DNA of 32,576 bases from Dehalococcoidia bacterium (GCA_009692925.1 SHYG01000020.1:1-32576); one strand, 5' to 3'. Counted from the stretch's first letter, positions 22,893-31,540 are shown. Numbers and translations are program-made. Notes: a model not told the origin generated them from the letters alone.

Positions 22893-24092
22893 ATGGCGAC
22901 GCTGAAAGTAAGCTCCGCGCACCGGGCCTCCCTGCGGCAGCGGTTGCTGGCGTCGGTGGAAGACGTGCGCCCCACGCTGCTGGCCCACATGGAGGAGAGC
23001 GAGCGCCAGGGCAAGCTGGCCCAGGCCTCGGTGGACGCCTTTAGCGCCGCGGGGCTGTACGGCCTTAAGCTGCCCGCCGAGCTGGGGGGAATTGAGGCCG
23101 ACCCCATGCTACAGGTGGAGGTCATCGAAGCGGTGAGCCGCATCCACCCCACCGCCGGGTGGAACCTGTTCATCTGCGGCACCGGCATTGGCCTGGCGGG
23201 GGCCTTCCTGCCGGCGGCCGCCATTCCGGAAGTGTTTGGCAACGTGTCTGACAATGGGCGCAGCACCCCCATCGCGGCGGGGGTGCTGCGCCCGCGCGGC
23301 CAGGCTAGCCCCGTGCCCGGCGGCTACCGGGTCAGCGGGCGGTGGCCCTTCGCCAGCGGCGTCCGCAACGCCCAGTGGTTCTGCGGCGGCGCGGCGGTTG
23401 CTGGGTCCGGAACCAACCCGGGCACCGTCCCGGAAGTCCGCATGATTTTTGTGCCGATCTCCCAGGTTACGCTCCACGATAACTGGCAGGTCTTGGGTCT
23501 TCAGGGCACCGGAAGTTGCGACGTTTCTGTTGACGCCCTGTTCGTGCCAAACAAGTTCACCTGGGTCGCCTGGAAGAACCCGCAGCGGGGCGGGCCGCTG
23601 TACCGCATGGGCCGCCCGGCCTTCGTGGCCGCGGAACACGCCGCCTTTGCCCTGGGCGCGGGCCGCCTGGCGCTGGATGCCATTATCGAGTTGGCCCAAG
23701 GCAAGCAGCGGGGCTACACCCCGGAGACGCCCGCCATCGCGCGGCGGGGCGTTTTCCAGCGAGACCTGGCCGAGGCCGACCTGAAGCTGCGGGCGGCGCG
23801 CTCGCTGCTGCTGGAGGTGTACGAAGATGTGTGGGCCACCGCCTGCGCCGGGCAAGCGCTGACGTCGCAGCAGCAGGCGGAAACTCGCAGCGCCACTTGC
23901 TACGCCACCCAGGTGTCGGCGGAGGCGGCGACGCTGGCCTACCGCTACGGCGGCGGCGAAGCCAACTATCTGACCAGCATTTTGCAGCGCTGCCTGCGGG
24001 ACATCAACGGCGCGGCGCAGCACCAGCTAGTGAACAACGACGCCTACGAGGAGCACGCCCAAGGCTTGCTGGGCCTGGCGGGCGGCGGCTAG
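22893..24092 (+). CDS. Acyl-CoA-dehydrogenase-fold flavin-dependent oxygenase-like protein
   Basis: The 399-residue protein has the fold of acyl-CoA dehydrogenases but resembles the two-component monooxygenase branch (DszC/HsaA-like): an all-helical N-terminal part, the GYRVSGRWPFASGV strand pair, the DNWQVLGLQGTGSCDV block, and a C-terminal RDINGAAQH segment. No catalytic base typical of true acyl-CoA dehydrogenases stands out. Such proteins use reduced flavin from a partner reductase to insert oxygen; no reductase gene is in the window. GGGAGGG lies just before ATG 22893; the frame opens to 22863 without a better signal. It precedes the hydrolase and lactonase genes with small gaps (82 and 38 bases), suggesting one operon. 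Confidence 0.85.
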   Translation: MATLKVSSAHRASLRQRLLASVEDVRPTLLAHMEESERQGKLAQASVDAFSAAGLYGLKLPAELGGIEADPMLQVEVIEAVSRIHPTAGWNLFICGTGIGLAGAFLPAAAIPEVFGNVSDNGRSTPIAAGVLRPRGQASPVPGGYRVSGRWPFASGVRNAQWFCGGAAVAGSGTNPGTVPEVRMIFVPISQVTLHDNWQVLGLQGTGSCDVSVDALFVPNKFTWVAWKNPQRGGPLYRMGRPAFVAAEHAAFALGAGRLALDAIIELAQGKQRGYTPETPAIARRGVFQRDLAEADLKLRAARSLLLEVYEDVWATACAGQALTSQQQAETRSATCYATQVSAEAATLAYRYGGGEANYLTSILQRCLRDINGAAQHQLVNNDAYEEHAQGLLGLAGGG

Positions 24093-24174
24093 CAAAAGCG
24101 TTCCCCCTCTTCCTCTTGCTACATATCACAAGGGTGGGGATTTCATCCAAGGGAAGACAAGGAAATAATCCACC

Positions 24175-25866
24175 ATGCCAGACCTCAATACCGCACTGCA
24201 AGCCCTGGCGGCCCAAGCTAAAAACCTCTGGCGGCTGGATGCCTGCGGCCTGACTTGCGCGCGGGCGCCGATTCCAGCCCTGGTGCATCGGGACGCCTAC
24301 CTGCCGCAGACCAGCCGCGCCAGGGTGTTGCTCATCGGCGGACTGTCGGGGCTTCAGGCGGATGTGGAGTTGGCACTGGGAGTGCTGGAGGGCTACATCA
24401 AGGTCGACAACCGCCTCGGCGGGGCCATCGCCTTGAGCGCCATCCCCTGCGGCAACCCCGATGGCTTGTCCTCGGGCGCCGCGCCCAAGAACCGGGCGGG
24501 CGGCACTCCCGGTGCGGGCTATCCGCCCCTGGACAACTTCTTCTTTGACCCGCAGAACCCCGAGTCGCGCTACCTGTGGCGCTGGATTGGCTTTCACGCG
24601 CCGGACCTGATTCTGGAGGTGCGCACCGGCAACTCAGTGCGCTGGGAAGCCACTCCGGGAGCCGCATCCCTCGCTCCGGCAGCAGGAGCCGCCTCGCTGG
24701 GGCCTGCGGACTCCTTGCTGGCCGCCTTGGCGGCGGGCAAACCTAACGGTCTGGCGCCAATCCCCGGACTTCGCTTGACCACCACGCCGCAGGCTTTGCC
24801 CGCCGAGATGGACCGCCTGTGGTCAATGCTGGCAGGCAACCACAAGCCGTCCCCGTCGCTCGCCCGCCGGGTGCTGGAAGGCCGCCGGCAGCGCAAGCCG
24901 CTGGAGATCGCCCGCGTGGTGGCCTCGGTCTACGGCCTCAAGCTAAGTCCCGTAGTCTACACCCAGGGCGTGGCCATCAGCGGGCGGTTGCGTCTGGCGA
25001 AACTAGAGCCATCCGACCGGGACACGGTGCCGGACATCGTCCGGCTGGTGGAGCCGTATATCTCCGGCGCCAAGGAGATTTTTGGCGACCGGATAGCGCC
25101 ATCCAATTTCAACGGTCTGGTGTGGGCCAGCGAGCTAACGGAGGCCACGGGAGACCGGCGCTACGCCGATCTGTTTGTCAGCGCCGCCGACCGCTACAAG
25201 CCGGGGGTTCACGGTGGAGCGCCGCCGCCCTCAGACCCGGAGTTTCGCACGGAAGACATGTTCATGAACGGCGCAGTCTTGGGCCGGGCCTTCCGCCTCA
25301 CCGGAAAAACCGCTTATCTCGACCTGCTGACCAGCTTCTTGCTGAATGCCCGCGTGCAGCAGGCGGACGGGCTGTTCTGGCACAGCAGGTCGGCTCCCTA
25401 CTACTGGGGCCGGGGCAATGGTTTCGCCGCCCTTGGCTTCGCCGAGACCCTAACATATTTGCCCGTGGACCATTCGGACCGCGATGCCTTGCTGGCAATG
25501 CACGTGAAGCACCTGGATGCGCTGCGCCAGCGCCAGGGCCCGTCGGGTATGTTATGCCAGGTAGTTGACGTGCCAGGTTCCTACCAGGAACTGACCGCCA
25601 CCTGTATGTTCGGCTACGCCATGGCTCGGGGGATGTGTCTGGGCTGGCTGGACTCCACCTACCGGGCATCGCTGGAGCTGGCCTGGCAGGGCGTGGCGGA
25701 ACGCGTTGACGAGTCCGGCGGCGTGGTTGACCCCTGCACCAACACCGGGGTGCAGAAGAACCTGGGAGAGTATATTGACCGCCCCGCGGTGTTTGGCCTG
25801 GATGACCGTGGCGGCGCGATGGCCCTCTGGTTCGCCACGGAGATGGAGCAGCTAAACCGACAATAG
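24175..25866 (+). CDS. Fusion of a zinc-site-less M14-like domain with a GH88/GH105-like hydrolase
   Basis: The 563-residue protein has two parts. Residues about 1-220 follow the pattern of M14 carboxypeptidase-like domains: VLLIGGLSGLQAD (51-63) and PCGNPDG (91-97). Where active enzymes have G-G-x-H-G-x-E, this one reads G-G-L-S-G-L-Q (Ser58, Gln61), so the zinc ligands His and Glu are gone. Residues about 290-560 resemble unsaturated uronyl hydrolases of GH88/GH105: TEDMFMNG with Asp361 as the likely acid, the hallmark YWGRGNGF (410-417), and ELTATCMFGYAM. These enzymes remove 4,5-unsaturated uronic acids left by polysaccharide lyases. No signal peptide is visible, so it is probably cytosolic. 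It lies in an operon-like row with an oxygenase and a propeller lactonase. Confidence 0.8.
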   Translation: MPDLNTALQALAAQAKNLWRLDACGLTCARAPIPALVHRDAYLPQTSRARVLLIGGLSGLQADVELALGVLEGYIKVDNRLGGAIALSAIPCGNPDGLSSGAAPKNRAGGTPGAGYPPLDNFFFDPQNPESRYLWRWIGFHAPDLILEVRTGNSVRWEATPGAASLAPAAGAASLGPADSLLAALAAGKPNGLAPIPGLRLTTTPQALPAEMDRLWSMLAGNHKPSPSLARRVLEGRRQRKPLEIARVVASVYGLKLSPVVYTQGVAISGRLRLAKLEPSDRDTVPDIVRLVEPYISGAKEIFGDRIAPSNFNGLVWASELTEATGDRRYADLFVSAADRYKPGVHGGAPPPSDPEFRTEDMFMNGAVLGRAFRLTGKTAYLDLLTSFLLNARVQQADGLFWHSRSAPYYWGRGNGFAALGFAETLTYLPVDHSDRDALLAMHVKHLDALRQRQGPSGMLCQVVDVPGSYQELTATCMFGYAMARGMCLGWLDSTYRASLELAWQGVAERVDESGGVVDPCTNTGVQKNLGEYIDRPAVFGLDDRGGAMALWFATEMEQLNRQ

Positions 25867-25904
25867 CCTGGCGACATAACCAGATTTAAAGGAGCAGTGA
25901 ACCA

Positions 25905-26930
25905 ATGCCAACCTTTATGTACGTCTCGTTGCAGGGCGATGACCGCATTCTAATCTTCGCCGTCAACTCGCGGACGGGCGCCCTCACGCCCAAGGGCGAG
26001 GCCAAGGTTGCGGGCGGCCCGGCCCCCATAGCCATCAACCCGGCGCGGCAGAACCTTTACATAGGACGCCGGGGCACTAAGCAACTCTCCAGCTTCAAAA
26101 TCAACCAGCGCACTGGGGGCCTCACGGAGACGGCGACGGTGGCGCTGGATACCGACCCGTGCTGGCTGGCCACCGACCGCAAGGGCCGGTTTGTGCTGGC
26201 CTCCTACTACGAAGGCATGGGTGTTTCGGTGCATCCCATCGGCAGTGATGGCTCGGTGGGCGCGCCGCCGGCGGAAAAGCGGCAGACCTTCCGGGGCGCT
26301 CACTCCTTCCAGACTGACCCCACCAACAAATTTGCCTTTGTGCCGCACATCGCGGGACGAGGCCCCAACCTGATCCTCCAGTTCAAGTTTGACGAGTTGA
26401 CCGGCCGCCTCACGCCCAACACGCCCGACCGGGTGACGCCACCGGAGCAGGACGGCCCGCGCCACTTCTGCTTCCATCCCAGCCTGAACATCCTCTACTT
26501 CTCCAACGAACAGGGGTGCAGCGTGACCGGCTATCACCTGGACACGTCGTCAGGCGCCTTGCGCCCCTTCCAGACCGTGTCAACCCTCCCCGTGGGCTTC
26601 CAGGGGCAGAACTCGTGCTCCAAGATTCAGATTACCCCTTCCGGCAAGTTTCTTTATGCCGCCAACCGCGGCCACGACAGCATCGCCGGGTTCCGCGTGG
26701 ATGCGACTTCGGGGCGGCTCTCCGCCCTCGATCGGACCCCCAGCGAGAAGGTGCCCCGCGCGTTCAGCATAGACCCCGAGGGGAAGTTCCTCTACTCCGC
26801 CGGAATTGAGTCGGGCCGGATGACCGCTTTTAAAATCGACCAGGCTACCGGCAAGCTGGACCCCATGGACACCTACCCCTTAGGCCAGCGACCCATGTGG
26901 GTGCTCATTACCCGGCTGGGCACGGGGTAG
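25905..26930 (+). CDS. Seven-bladed beta-propeller lactonase-like protein
   Basis: The 341-residue protein consists of repeated blades with the D-x-x-T/S-G-x-L linkers of the PF10282-type lactonase family (NSRTGAL, NQRTGGL, DELTGRL, DTSSGAL, DATSGRL, DQATGKL), which includes 6-phosphogluconolactonase. PRHFCFHP and KFLYAANRGHDSIAGF are typical blade segments. AGGAG stands eleven bases before ATG 25905. It is 38 bases after the GH105-like fusion gene and is probably co-transcribed, so it may open a sugar-acid lactone. Many family members are not true lactonases. Confidence 0.87.
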   Translation: MPTFMYVSLQGDDRILIFAVNSRTGALTPKGEAKVAGGPAPIAINPARQNLYIGRRGTKQLSSFKINQRTGGLTETATVALDTDPCWLATDRKGRFVLASYYEGMGVSVHPIGSDGSVGAPPAEKRQTFRGAHSFQTDPTNKFAFVPHIAGRGPNLILQFKFDELTGRLTPNTPDRVTPPEQDGPRHFCFHPSLNILYFSNEQGCSVTGYHLDTSSGALRPFQTVSTLPVGFQGQNSCSKIQITPSGKFLYAANRGHDSIAGFRVDATSGRLSALDRTPSEKVPRAFSIDPEGKFLYSAGIESGRMTAFKIDQATGKLDPMDTYPLGQRPMWVLITRLGTG

Positions 26931-26966
26931 AAGACTGACCAAGGTCGTGTCATTGTCGGCCAGCCC

Positions 26967-27052
26967 GTAGGGGAGCACAGCTGTGCGCCCTTACCTTGCG
27001 CCCTGGACAGACCCTTCAACTTCGGGGCAGACACACAGAGCCTGCCCCCAAC
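26967..27052. repeat. GTAGGGGC-ended repeat, copy 6 (degenerate)
   Basis: It starts GTAGGGGAGCACAGCTGTGCG, contains CAGACCCTTCAACTTCGGGG, and ends CTGCCCCCAAC. Compared with copies 2 and 5 the ends are eroded. The remaining bases of the gap (27053-27196) contain two perfect TATAAT boxes (27125 and 27169) with no convincing -35. Confidence 0.6.
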
Positions 27053-27196
27053 TTTGGCAATAGCAATAATCGAACCAGCTTGCAGGACTGACACTCCGGC
27101 CAGACGGCGGGCCCATGCCGGGGGTATAATCCCAGTGGCTGGTATTCAGTCCCTGGAATCCCGCAAGGTATAATGATTTCCGGAAGCACGGCAAAA

Positions 27197-27877
27197 ATGG
27201 CAAGGGTGGGCGAGGTTACTCAGACCGCCTCCACCGGGTTCACGGTGCAGTGCTACAAGCTGTACGCCGCGCCGGCCCTGGGCGCCCTGGTCCGCGCCGG
27301 TGGTACGCCAGCCAGCGGGGATTCGGGGATTGGGGGATTGGCTGCTGGGTCATCCCCTAATCCCCTAATCCCGGCGGGACACGGCCAGCAGCAGGGCTTC
27401 ACCGGCACTGTGGTCTACGGCGTGGTCTGCCGGGTCAGCACCGAGCCGCTGGACCCCGGCCGCCCGGTGCTGGCGCGGGGCGAGTCTGCCGCCACGGAAG
27501 AGGAACTGTACCGCAGCAACCCGCAGTTGGAGCGGCTGCTCACCTCCCGGTTTGAGGTATTGATCATCGGCCACCAGGACGCGGAGGGCAGCCGGCCCTT
27601 TCTGCCGCCGTTGCCGCCCCGGGTTCACTCCTTCGTTTACGGGTGCAATCCTGAAGAGGTGGCCCAGTGCACCGCCCGCCTGGACTTCCTGCACCTGCTG
27701 CTGGGCCCCGGCCTGATCGCCGCCGACGAAGTCGTGGGCGCTTGCCTGCGCGGTGCGGCCCAGGCGCACTCGGACCCAGACCAGTTTCTGCTCCGCGCTG
27801 GCCGCGCCCTGGCTGGCGAACTGGCCCAGGACCTGCCCCGGCTCAACGCCATCCTGCACCGGGTGGCGCCATGGTAA
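27197..27877 (+). CDS. HAS-barrel protein, probable partner of a HerA-type ATPase
   Basis: The 226-residue protein begins ARVGEVTQTASTGFTVQCY, the pattern of the HAS-barrel that forms the N-terminal domain of HerA-type ATPases and their partners. A second beta segment (FTGTVVYGVVCRVS) continues the barrel. The remaining part is helical and acidic, with no nuclease motif seen. Between the two barrel strands, residues about 41-60 are encoded by an inserted GGGGATT hairpin repeat. ATG 27197 is favoured (GGAAG ten bases before; the protein then begins at the barrel); ATG 27173 is an alternative, but overlaps a TATAAT. The gene overlaps the ATPase gene by seven bases (ATGGTAA), indicating coupling. 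Confidence 0.75.
   Translation: MARVGEVTQTASTGFTVQCYKLYAAPALGALVRAGGTPASGDSGIGGLAAGSSPNPLIPAGHGQQQGFTGTVVYGVVCRVSTEPLDPGRPVLARGESAATEEELYRSNPQLERLLTSRFEVLIIGHQDAEGSRPFLPPLPPRVHSFVYGCNPEEVAQCTARLDFLHLLLGPGLIAADEVVGACLRGAAQAHSDPDQFLLRAGRALAGELAQDLPRLNAILHRVAPW
27317..27372. repeat. GGGGATT-iterated hairpin repeat inside a coding region, copy 1
   Basis: Left side GGGGATTCGGGGATTGGGGG and right side ATCCCCTAATCCCCTAATCC are nearly complementary. It matches the intergenic element at 30445-30507. Here it is translated as about 19 residues without breaking the frame. Confidence 0.85.
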
Positions 27878-29589
27878 GCGGGAGAAGTGGGATAAGCGGG
27901 GTAAACGGCGCAAACGGCATGGGCGACGACGCCCAGGGGCGTCCCCTGGGCGTCGTGGTGGGCGGCTCCCTGACCCAGGGTGTGGAGGTGCGCCTGGACT
28001 CCGGCGCCTCAGTGGAAGACCTGAAGGTCGGCACCTTTGTCACCATCCAGGGCGCCCGGCACCGCTTCATGGGCGTGGTCACCGACATCGCCCTGGACAG
28101 CGCCGACCCGCGCATCAAGCACACGCCGCCGCCCGCGGGGAACTCCTTCATTGCCCAGGTGGTGTCCGGCACGGTGGCCTACGGCGCCATCACCGTGTCG
28201 CCCCATGTGACCCTGCCGGCGGCGCTGGGCGACGACGACCCTCCCCTGGCGGCCAAGACCATCCCGTCCCACTTCTCCCGGGCCTACACCGCCTCCCAGC
28301 GCGACGTGGAGGTGGTTTTTGGCAAGGAGGACGAGCGTCACTTCTGGATTGGCAACCCCCTGGATATGGAGACCAAGGTCTGTCTGGACATGGATGAGCT
28401 GGTCAAGCGCTCCATCGGCGTGTTCGGCAAGACCGGCACCGGCAAGACCTTCCTCACTCGCCTGCTGCTGGTGGGCATCCTGCAGCGGGGTCGGGCGTCG
28501 TCAATCATCTTCGACATGCACAGCGAGTACGGCTGGAGCGGGCAGGATACCGACCGGAGCCGGCAGGTCAAGGGCCTCAAGCAGCTCTTCCCGGCCCAGG
28601 TTTCCACCTTTACCCTGGATGAGGCCAGCTCCCGTCGCCGAGGATCGCAGGTGGACGAGGTGCTGCGCATCGGCTACCAGGAGGTGGAGCCGGAGGACGT
28701 GCAGATGCTGCGGGAGACCCTGAACTTGTCGGAGGTGGCTGCCTCCGCCGCCTTCAACCTGGAGCGCGAGTTCGGGCAAGGGAAGTGGCTGCTGGGGTTC
28801 CTGGCCTTGCAAGACCGGGCGGCGGTCCACGACCTGGCGGAGAAGGTGCAGGTCAACCCTCAGGCCCTGCTCTCCCTGTACAACCGCCTGGACGGTCTGC
28901 GGCGGTACGGCTTTCTGGTGGAGCAGGCGGGCCCCGACGCCGCGGCGCAGATCATCCAGCACGCCGAGAAGGGCCGCCACGTGGTGCTGGAGTTTGGCCG
29001 CTACGGCAACGACCCCACTGCCTACGTGCTGGTGAGCAACCTGCTGTCGCGGCGAATCCACCAGCGATACGTGGCGTTGAAGGAGGAGGCCGAAGGCGGC
29101 GGCGGGCGCGAGCCTCGGCCTTTGGTGCTGGTCATCGAGGAGGCCCACAAGTTTCTCAGCCCGGCCATCGCCTCCCAGACCATCTTTGGCACTATTGCGC
29201 GGGAGTTGCGCAAGTACAACGTCACCCTCATGGTCATTGACCAGCGGCCCAGTGGCATTGACCCGGAGGTGCTGAGCCAGTTGGGCACCCGGCTGACCTG
29301 CCAGTTGGAGAACGAGCGGGACATCGATGCGGTGCTGGCGGGAGCGCCGGGGGGACGCCAGCTTCGCTCGGTGCTGTCCCGGCTGGAGTCACGGCAGCAG
29401 GCGCTGCTCTTTGGTCATGCCCTGCCCATGCCGGTGGTGGTGCGCACGCGGGAGTACGGCTCCGACCAGTCGTACACCCAGCTTGGCCGCCGTCTCGGCG
29501 TCGGCGCCCGCCGCCCTGGCTTGCCGGGGGGGACTGAGATTGAGACTGCTGAGGCCCGCCTGGAGCGGGAGATCAAGGATTTGTTCTAG
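27871..29589 (+). CDS. HerA-type DUF87 ATPase
   Basis: The 572-residue protein has a HAS-barrel at about 25-110 (LGVVVGGSLTQGVEVRLD, GTFVTIQG), then a HerA/FtsK-like ATPase core with Walker A GKTGTGKT (186-193), Walker B LVLVIEEAHKF (catalytic Glu423 or Glu424), an arginine-finger-like RELRKYNV and a sensor region VLSQLGTRLTCQLEN. HerA proteins form hexamers that translocate DNA, usually with a NurA nuclease in archaea and with other effectors in bacteria. ATG 27871 overlaps the upstream gene; a later ATG at 27919 is possible. TAG shares one base with panC's GTG start. No NurA-like gene is in the window. Confidence 0.9.
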   Translation: MVSGRSGISGVNGANGMGDDAQGRPLGVVVGGSLTQGVEVRLDSGASVEDLKVGTFVTIQGARHRFMGVVTDIALDSADPRIKHTPPPAGNSFIAQVVSGTVAYGAITVSPHVTLPAALGDDDPPLAAKTIPSHFSRAYTASQRDVEVVFGKEDERHFWIGNPLDMETKVCLDMDELVKRSIGVFGKTGTGKTFLTRLLLVGILQRGRASSIIFDMHSEYGWSGQDTDRSRQVKGLKQLFPAQVSTFTLDEASSRRRGSQVDEVLRIGYQEVEPEDVQMLRETLNLSEVAASAAFNLEREFGQGKWLLGFLALQDRAAVHDLAEKVQVNPQALLSLYNRLDGLRRYGFLVEQAGPDAAAQIIQHAEKGRHVVLEFGRYGNDPTAYVLVSNLLSRRIHQRYVALKEEAEGGGGREPRPLVLVIEEAHKFLSPAIASQTIFGTIARELRKYNVTLMVIDQRPSGIDPEVLSQLGTRLTCQLENERDIDAVLAGAPGGRQLRSVLSRLESRQQALLFGHALPMPVVVRTREYGSDQSYTQLGRRLGVGARRPGLPGGTEIETAEARLEREIKDLF

Positions 29590-30425
29590 TGCGCGTAGTC
29601 ACTGACCGGCAGGAGATGGCCCAGCTGTGCCGGGAGGCGCGCCGCCCCCTGGGGTTGGTGCCCACCATGGGCGCGCTGCATCGCGGCCATTTGGCCCTGG
29701 TGGAGCAGGCCCGCCGGGAGAGCGCAACCCTGGCCGCCACCATCTTTGTCAACCCGGCCCAGTTCGGTCCTCAGGAGGATTTGGCGGGTTACCCCCGAGA
29801 CTTGGAGCATGACCTGGAGTTGCTGAAGTCCGCCGGCGTGGACCTGGTGTACGTCCCCGCGGTGGAGCAGGTGTACCCGCCCGGCTTTGACACCTGGGTG
29901 GAGGTGGGCCGCCTGGCCTCTCGGCTGGAAGGGGCTCGGCGACCCGGCCACTTCCGGGGCGTGGCCACGGTGGTGACCAAGCTGCTGAGCCTGACTCGCC
30001 CCGACCGTGCCTACTTCGGCCAGAAGGACGCCCAGCAGACCCGGGTGATCAAGCAACTGGTGCGGGACCTGGACTTGGGTGTTGAGGTTGTGGTGGCGCC
30101 CACGGTGCGGGAGCCCGACGGCCTGGCCCTCAGCAGCCGCAACGCCTATCTGACAACCGAGCAGCGCCGGGCGGCCCCGGTGGTGTACCGGGCGCTGTGC
30201 CGGGCGGAGCAGCTATGGCAGCGGGGTGAGCGGGAGGGGGGGCGGCTGCGCCGGGAGGTGCGGATGGCGCTGCAGAGCGAACGGTTGGTGGAGGAGATTG
30301 ACTACGTTTCCGTGGCCGACGCCGCCACCCTGGAGGAGCTGGACCGGGTGGCGGGCCCAGCCCTGGTGTCCCTGGCGGTGAAGCTGGGCGCGCCGCATTT
30401 GATAGATAACATAACCCTGGAGTAA
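29589..30425 (+). CDS. panC: Pantothenate synthetase
   Basis: The 278-residue enzyme condenses pantoate with beta-alanine using ATP, the last step of pantothenate synthesis and so a step toward coenzyme A. The HIGH-type motif HRGH (31-34) after LVPTMGAL, the FVNPAQFGPQEDLAGYPR block, RPDRAYFGQKDAQQ and the KMSKS-equivalent GLALSSRNAYL are all present, so it should be active. Its start is GTG 29589, overlapping the HerA-type gene's TAG by one base. Translation coupling to a DNA translocase is odd. No panB or panD is in view. Confidence 0.96.
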   Translation: MRVVTDRQEMAQLCREARRPLGLVPTMGALHRGHLALVEQARRESATLAATIFVNPAQFGPQEDLAGYPRDLEHDLELLKSAGVDLVYVPAVEQVYPPGFDTWVEVGRLASRLEGARRPGHFRGVATVVTKLLSLTRPDRAYFGQKDAQQTRVIKQLVRDLDLGVEVVVAPTVREPDGLALSSRNAYLTTEQRRAAPVVYRALCRAEQLWQRGEREGGRLRREVRMALQSERLVEEIDYVSVADAATLEELDRVAGPALVSLAVKLGAPHLIDNITLE

Positions 30426-30444
30426 GGGGAGCGGGCTTTTTAGC

Positions 30445-30507
30445 GGGGATTTGGGGATTGGTGGATTTGTCACCAGTTCATCCCCTAATCCCCAAATCCC
30501 CCAATCC
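30445..30507. repeat. GGGGATT-iterated hairpin repeat, copy 2
   Basis: Left side GGGGATTTGGGGATTGGTGG and right side CCCCTAATCCCCAAATCCCC form an imperfect stem around CACCAGTTCA. It lies between convergent panC and etfA and may act as a two-way terminator. Confidence 0.85.
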
Positions 30508-30519
30508 CTGCGAGGCGTT

Positions 30520-31518
30520 CTACCCCTGGGTTAGCTCCCGCACCGTCTCGGTGAAGGCGGTGAGCACCTTCTTCCAGTCGCCCACCACGCCGTAGCGGGC
30601 CTCCTTGAAAATGTTGGCCTCCGCGTCCTTGTTGATGGCGACAATGACCTTGGCCCCCGAGCAGCCCGCCAGGTGCTGGCTGGCCCCGGAGATGGCCACG
30701 GTGATGTACAGGTCTGGGGTGATGGACTTGCCCGTTAGCCCCACCTGGTGGCTGGACGGCACCCACCCAGAGTCCACTGCCGCGCGGGATGCGCCCACGG
30801 CGCCGCCCAGCAGCTTGGCCAGCACCTCCAGGTCTTTGAACGGCTCCGGCCCGCCCAGCCCGCGGCCGCCGGAGACAACTACTCGCGCCTCCTCCAGCTT
30901 CACGCCCTTGGCCTCTTCCTTCACCACCGACACCACCCGGCTGCGGGCCATGGCGGCGTTCAACTCCACCGGGAAGGACACCACCTGCCCCTGGCGCGCC
31001 GAGTCCGGCGGCAGGGGCTCGTAGGCCTTGGGGCGCAGCGCGGCGATGTTGGGCGTGCCGTTGCAGCTAATCACTGCGATGGCGTTGCCGCCGTAAACCG
31101 GGCGGTTGGCCAGCAGCCGCTTGGTGGCGGGGTCTATGGAGACCTCCAGGCAGTCCTGGGCCAGGCCTACTCCCAGCCGGAAGGCCAGCCGGGGGCCCAG
31201 CTCCCGGCCTTGAAGGGAGCGGCTAATCAGCACGATGCGGGGGTTGGTGTCTTTGCACAGCGCCGCCGCCGCCGCCAGGTACAGGTCCGGGTGGTACTGC
31301 GCCAGCAAGGGATGGTTGACGGCGTAGACGCGGTCGGCGCCAAAGGCGATGGCCCGCTGCGACGGCACGTCCAGGCTGCTGCCCAGCAGGCCAATTGCTA
31401 CCTCTTCGCCCAGGGCTTGGGCGACCTTGCGCGCCGCCGCCAGCAGCTCCTGGGACCCCGAACTCAACTCGCCGCCGCTGGCCTCGCCCAGGACCAGCAC
31501 TCCCTTGGCATCCGGCAT
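30520..31518 (-). CDS. etfA: Electron transfer flavoprotein, alpha subunit
   Basis: The 332-residue protein has the alpha-subunit layout: an N-terminal nucleotide-binding-like half, and a C-terminal FAD domain with VVSGGRGLGG, AVGASRAAVDSGWVPSSHQVGLTGK, ITVAISGASQH and VAINKDAEANIF. With the beta subunit it forms a soluble FAD/AMP heterodimer that takes electrons from acyl-CoA dehydrogenases and related enzymes. GGGAG lies eight bases before ATG 31518. It follows etfB by 161 bases; a C-rich repeat lies in this gap, unusual for a pair that is normally tightly spaced. Confidence 0.96.
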   Translation of the reverse strand: MPDAKGVLVLGEASGGELSSGSQELLAAARKVAQALGEEVAIGLLGSSLDVPSQRAIAFGADRVYAVNHPLLAQYHPDLYLAAAAALCKDTNPRIVLISRSLQGRELGPRLAFRLGVGLAQDCLEVSIDPATKRLLANRPVYGGNAIAVISCNGTPNIAALRPKAYEPLPPDSARQGQVVSFPVELNAAMARSRVVSVVKEEAKGVKLEEARVVVSGGRGLGGPEPFKDLEVLAKLLGGAVGASRAAVDSGWVPSSHQVGLTGKSITPDLYITVAISGASQHLAGCSGAKVIVAINKDAEANIFKEARYGVVGDWKKVLTAFTETVRELTQG

Positions 31519-31540
31519 CTTCTACTCCCTTAAGAACTGC

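Noticed and set aside
23109-24023. 304-residue open frame antisense to the flavin oxygenase gene
   Set aside because: It is fully covered by a recognisable gene and shows no family features.
27125-27174. Two TATAAT boxes taken as promoters of the HAS-barrel operon
   Set aside because: Neither has a recognisable -35 at 16-18 bases; they were left out as separate features and only mentioned.
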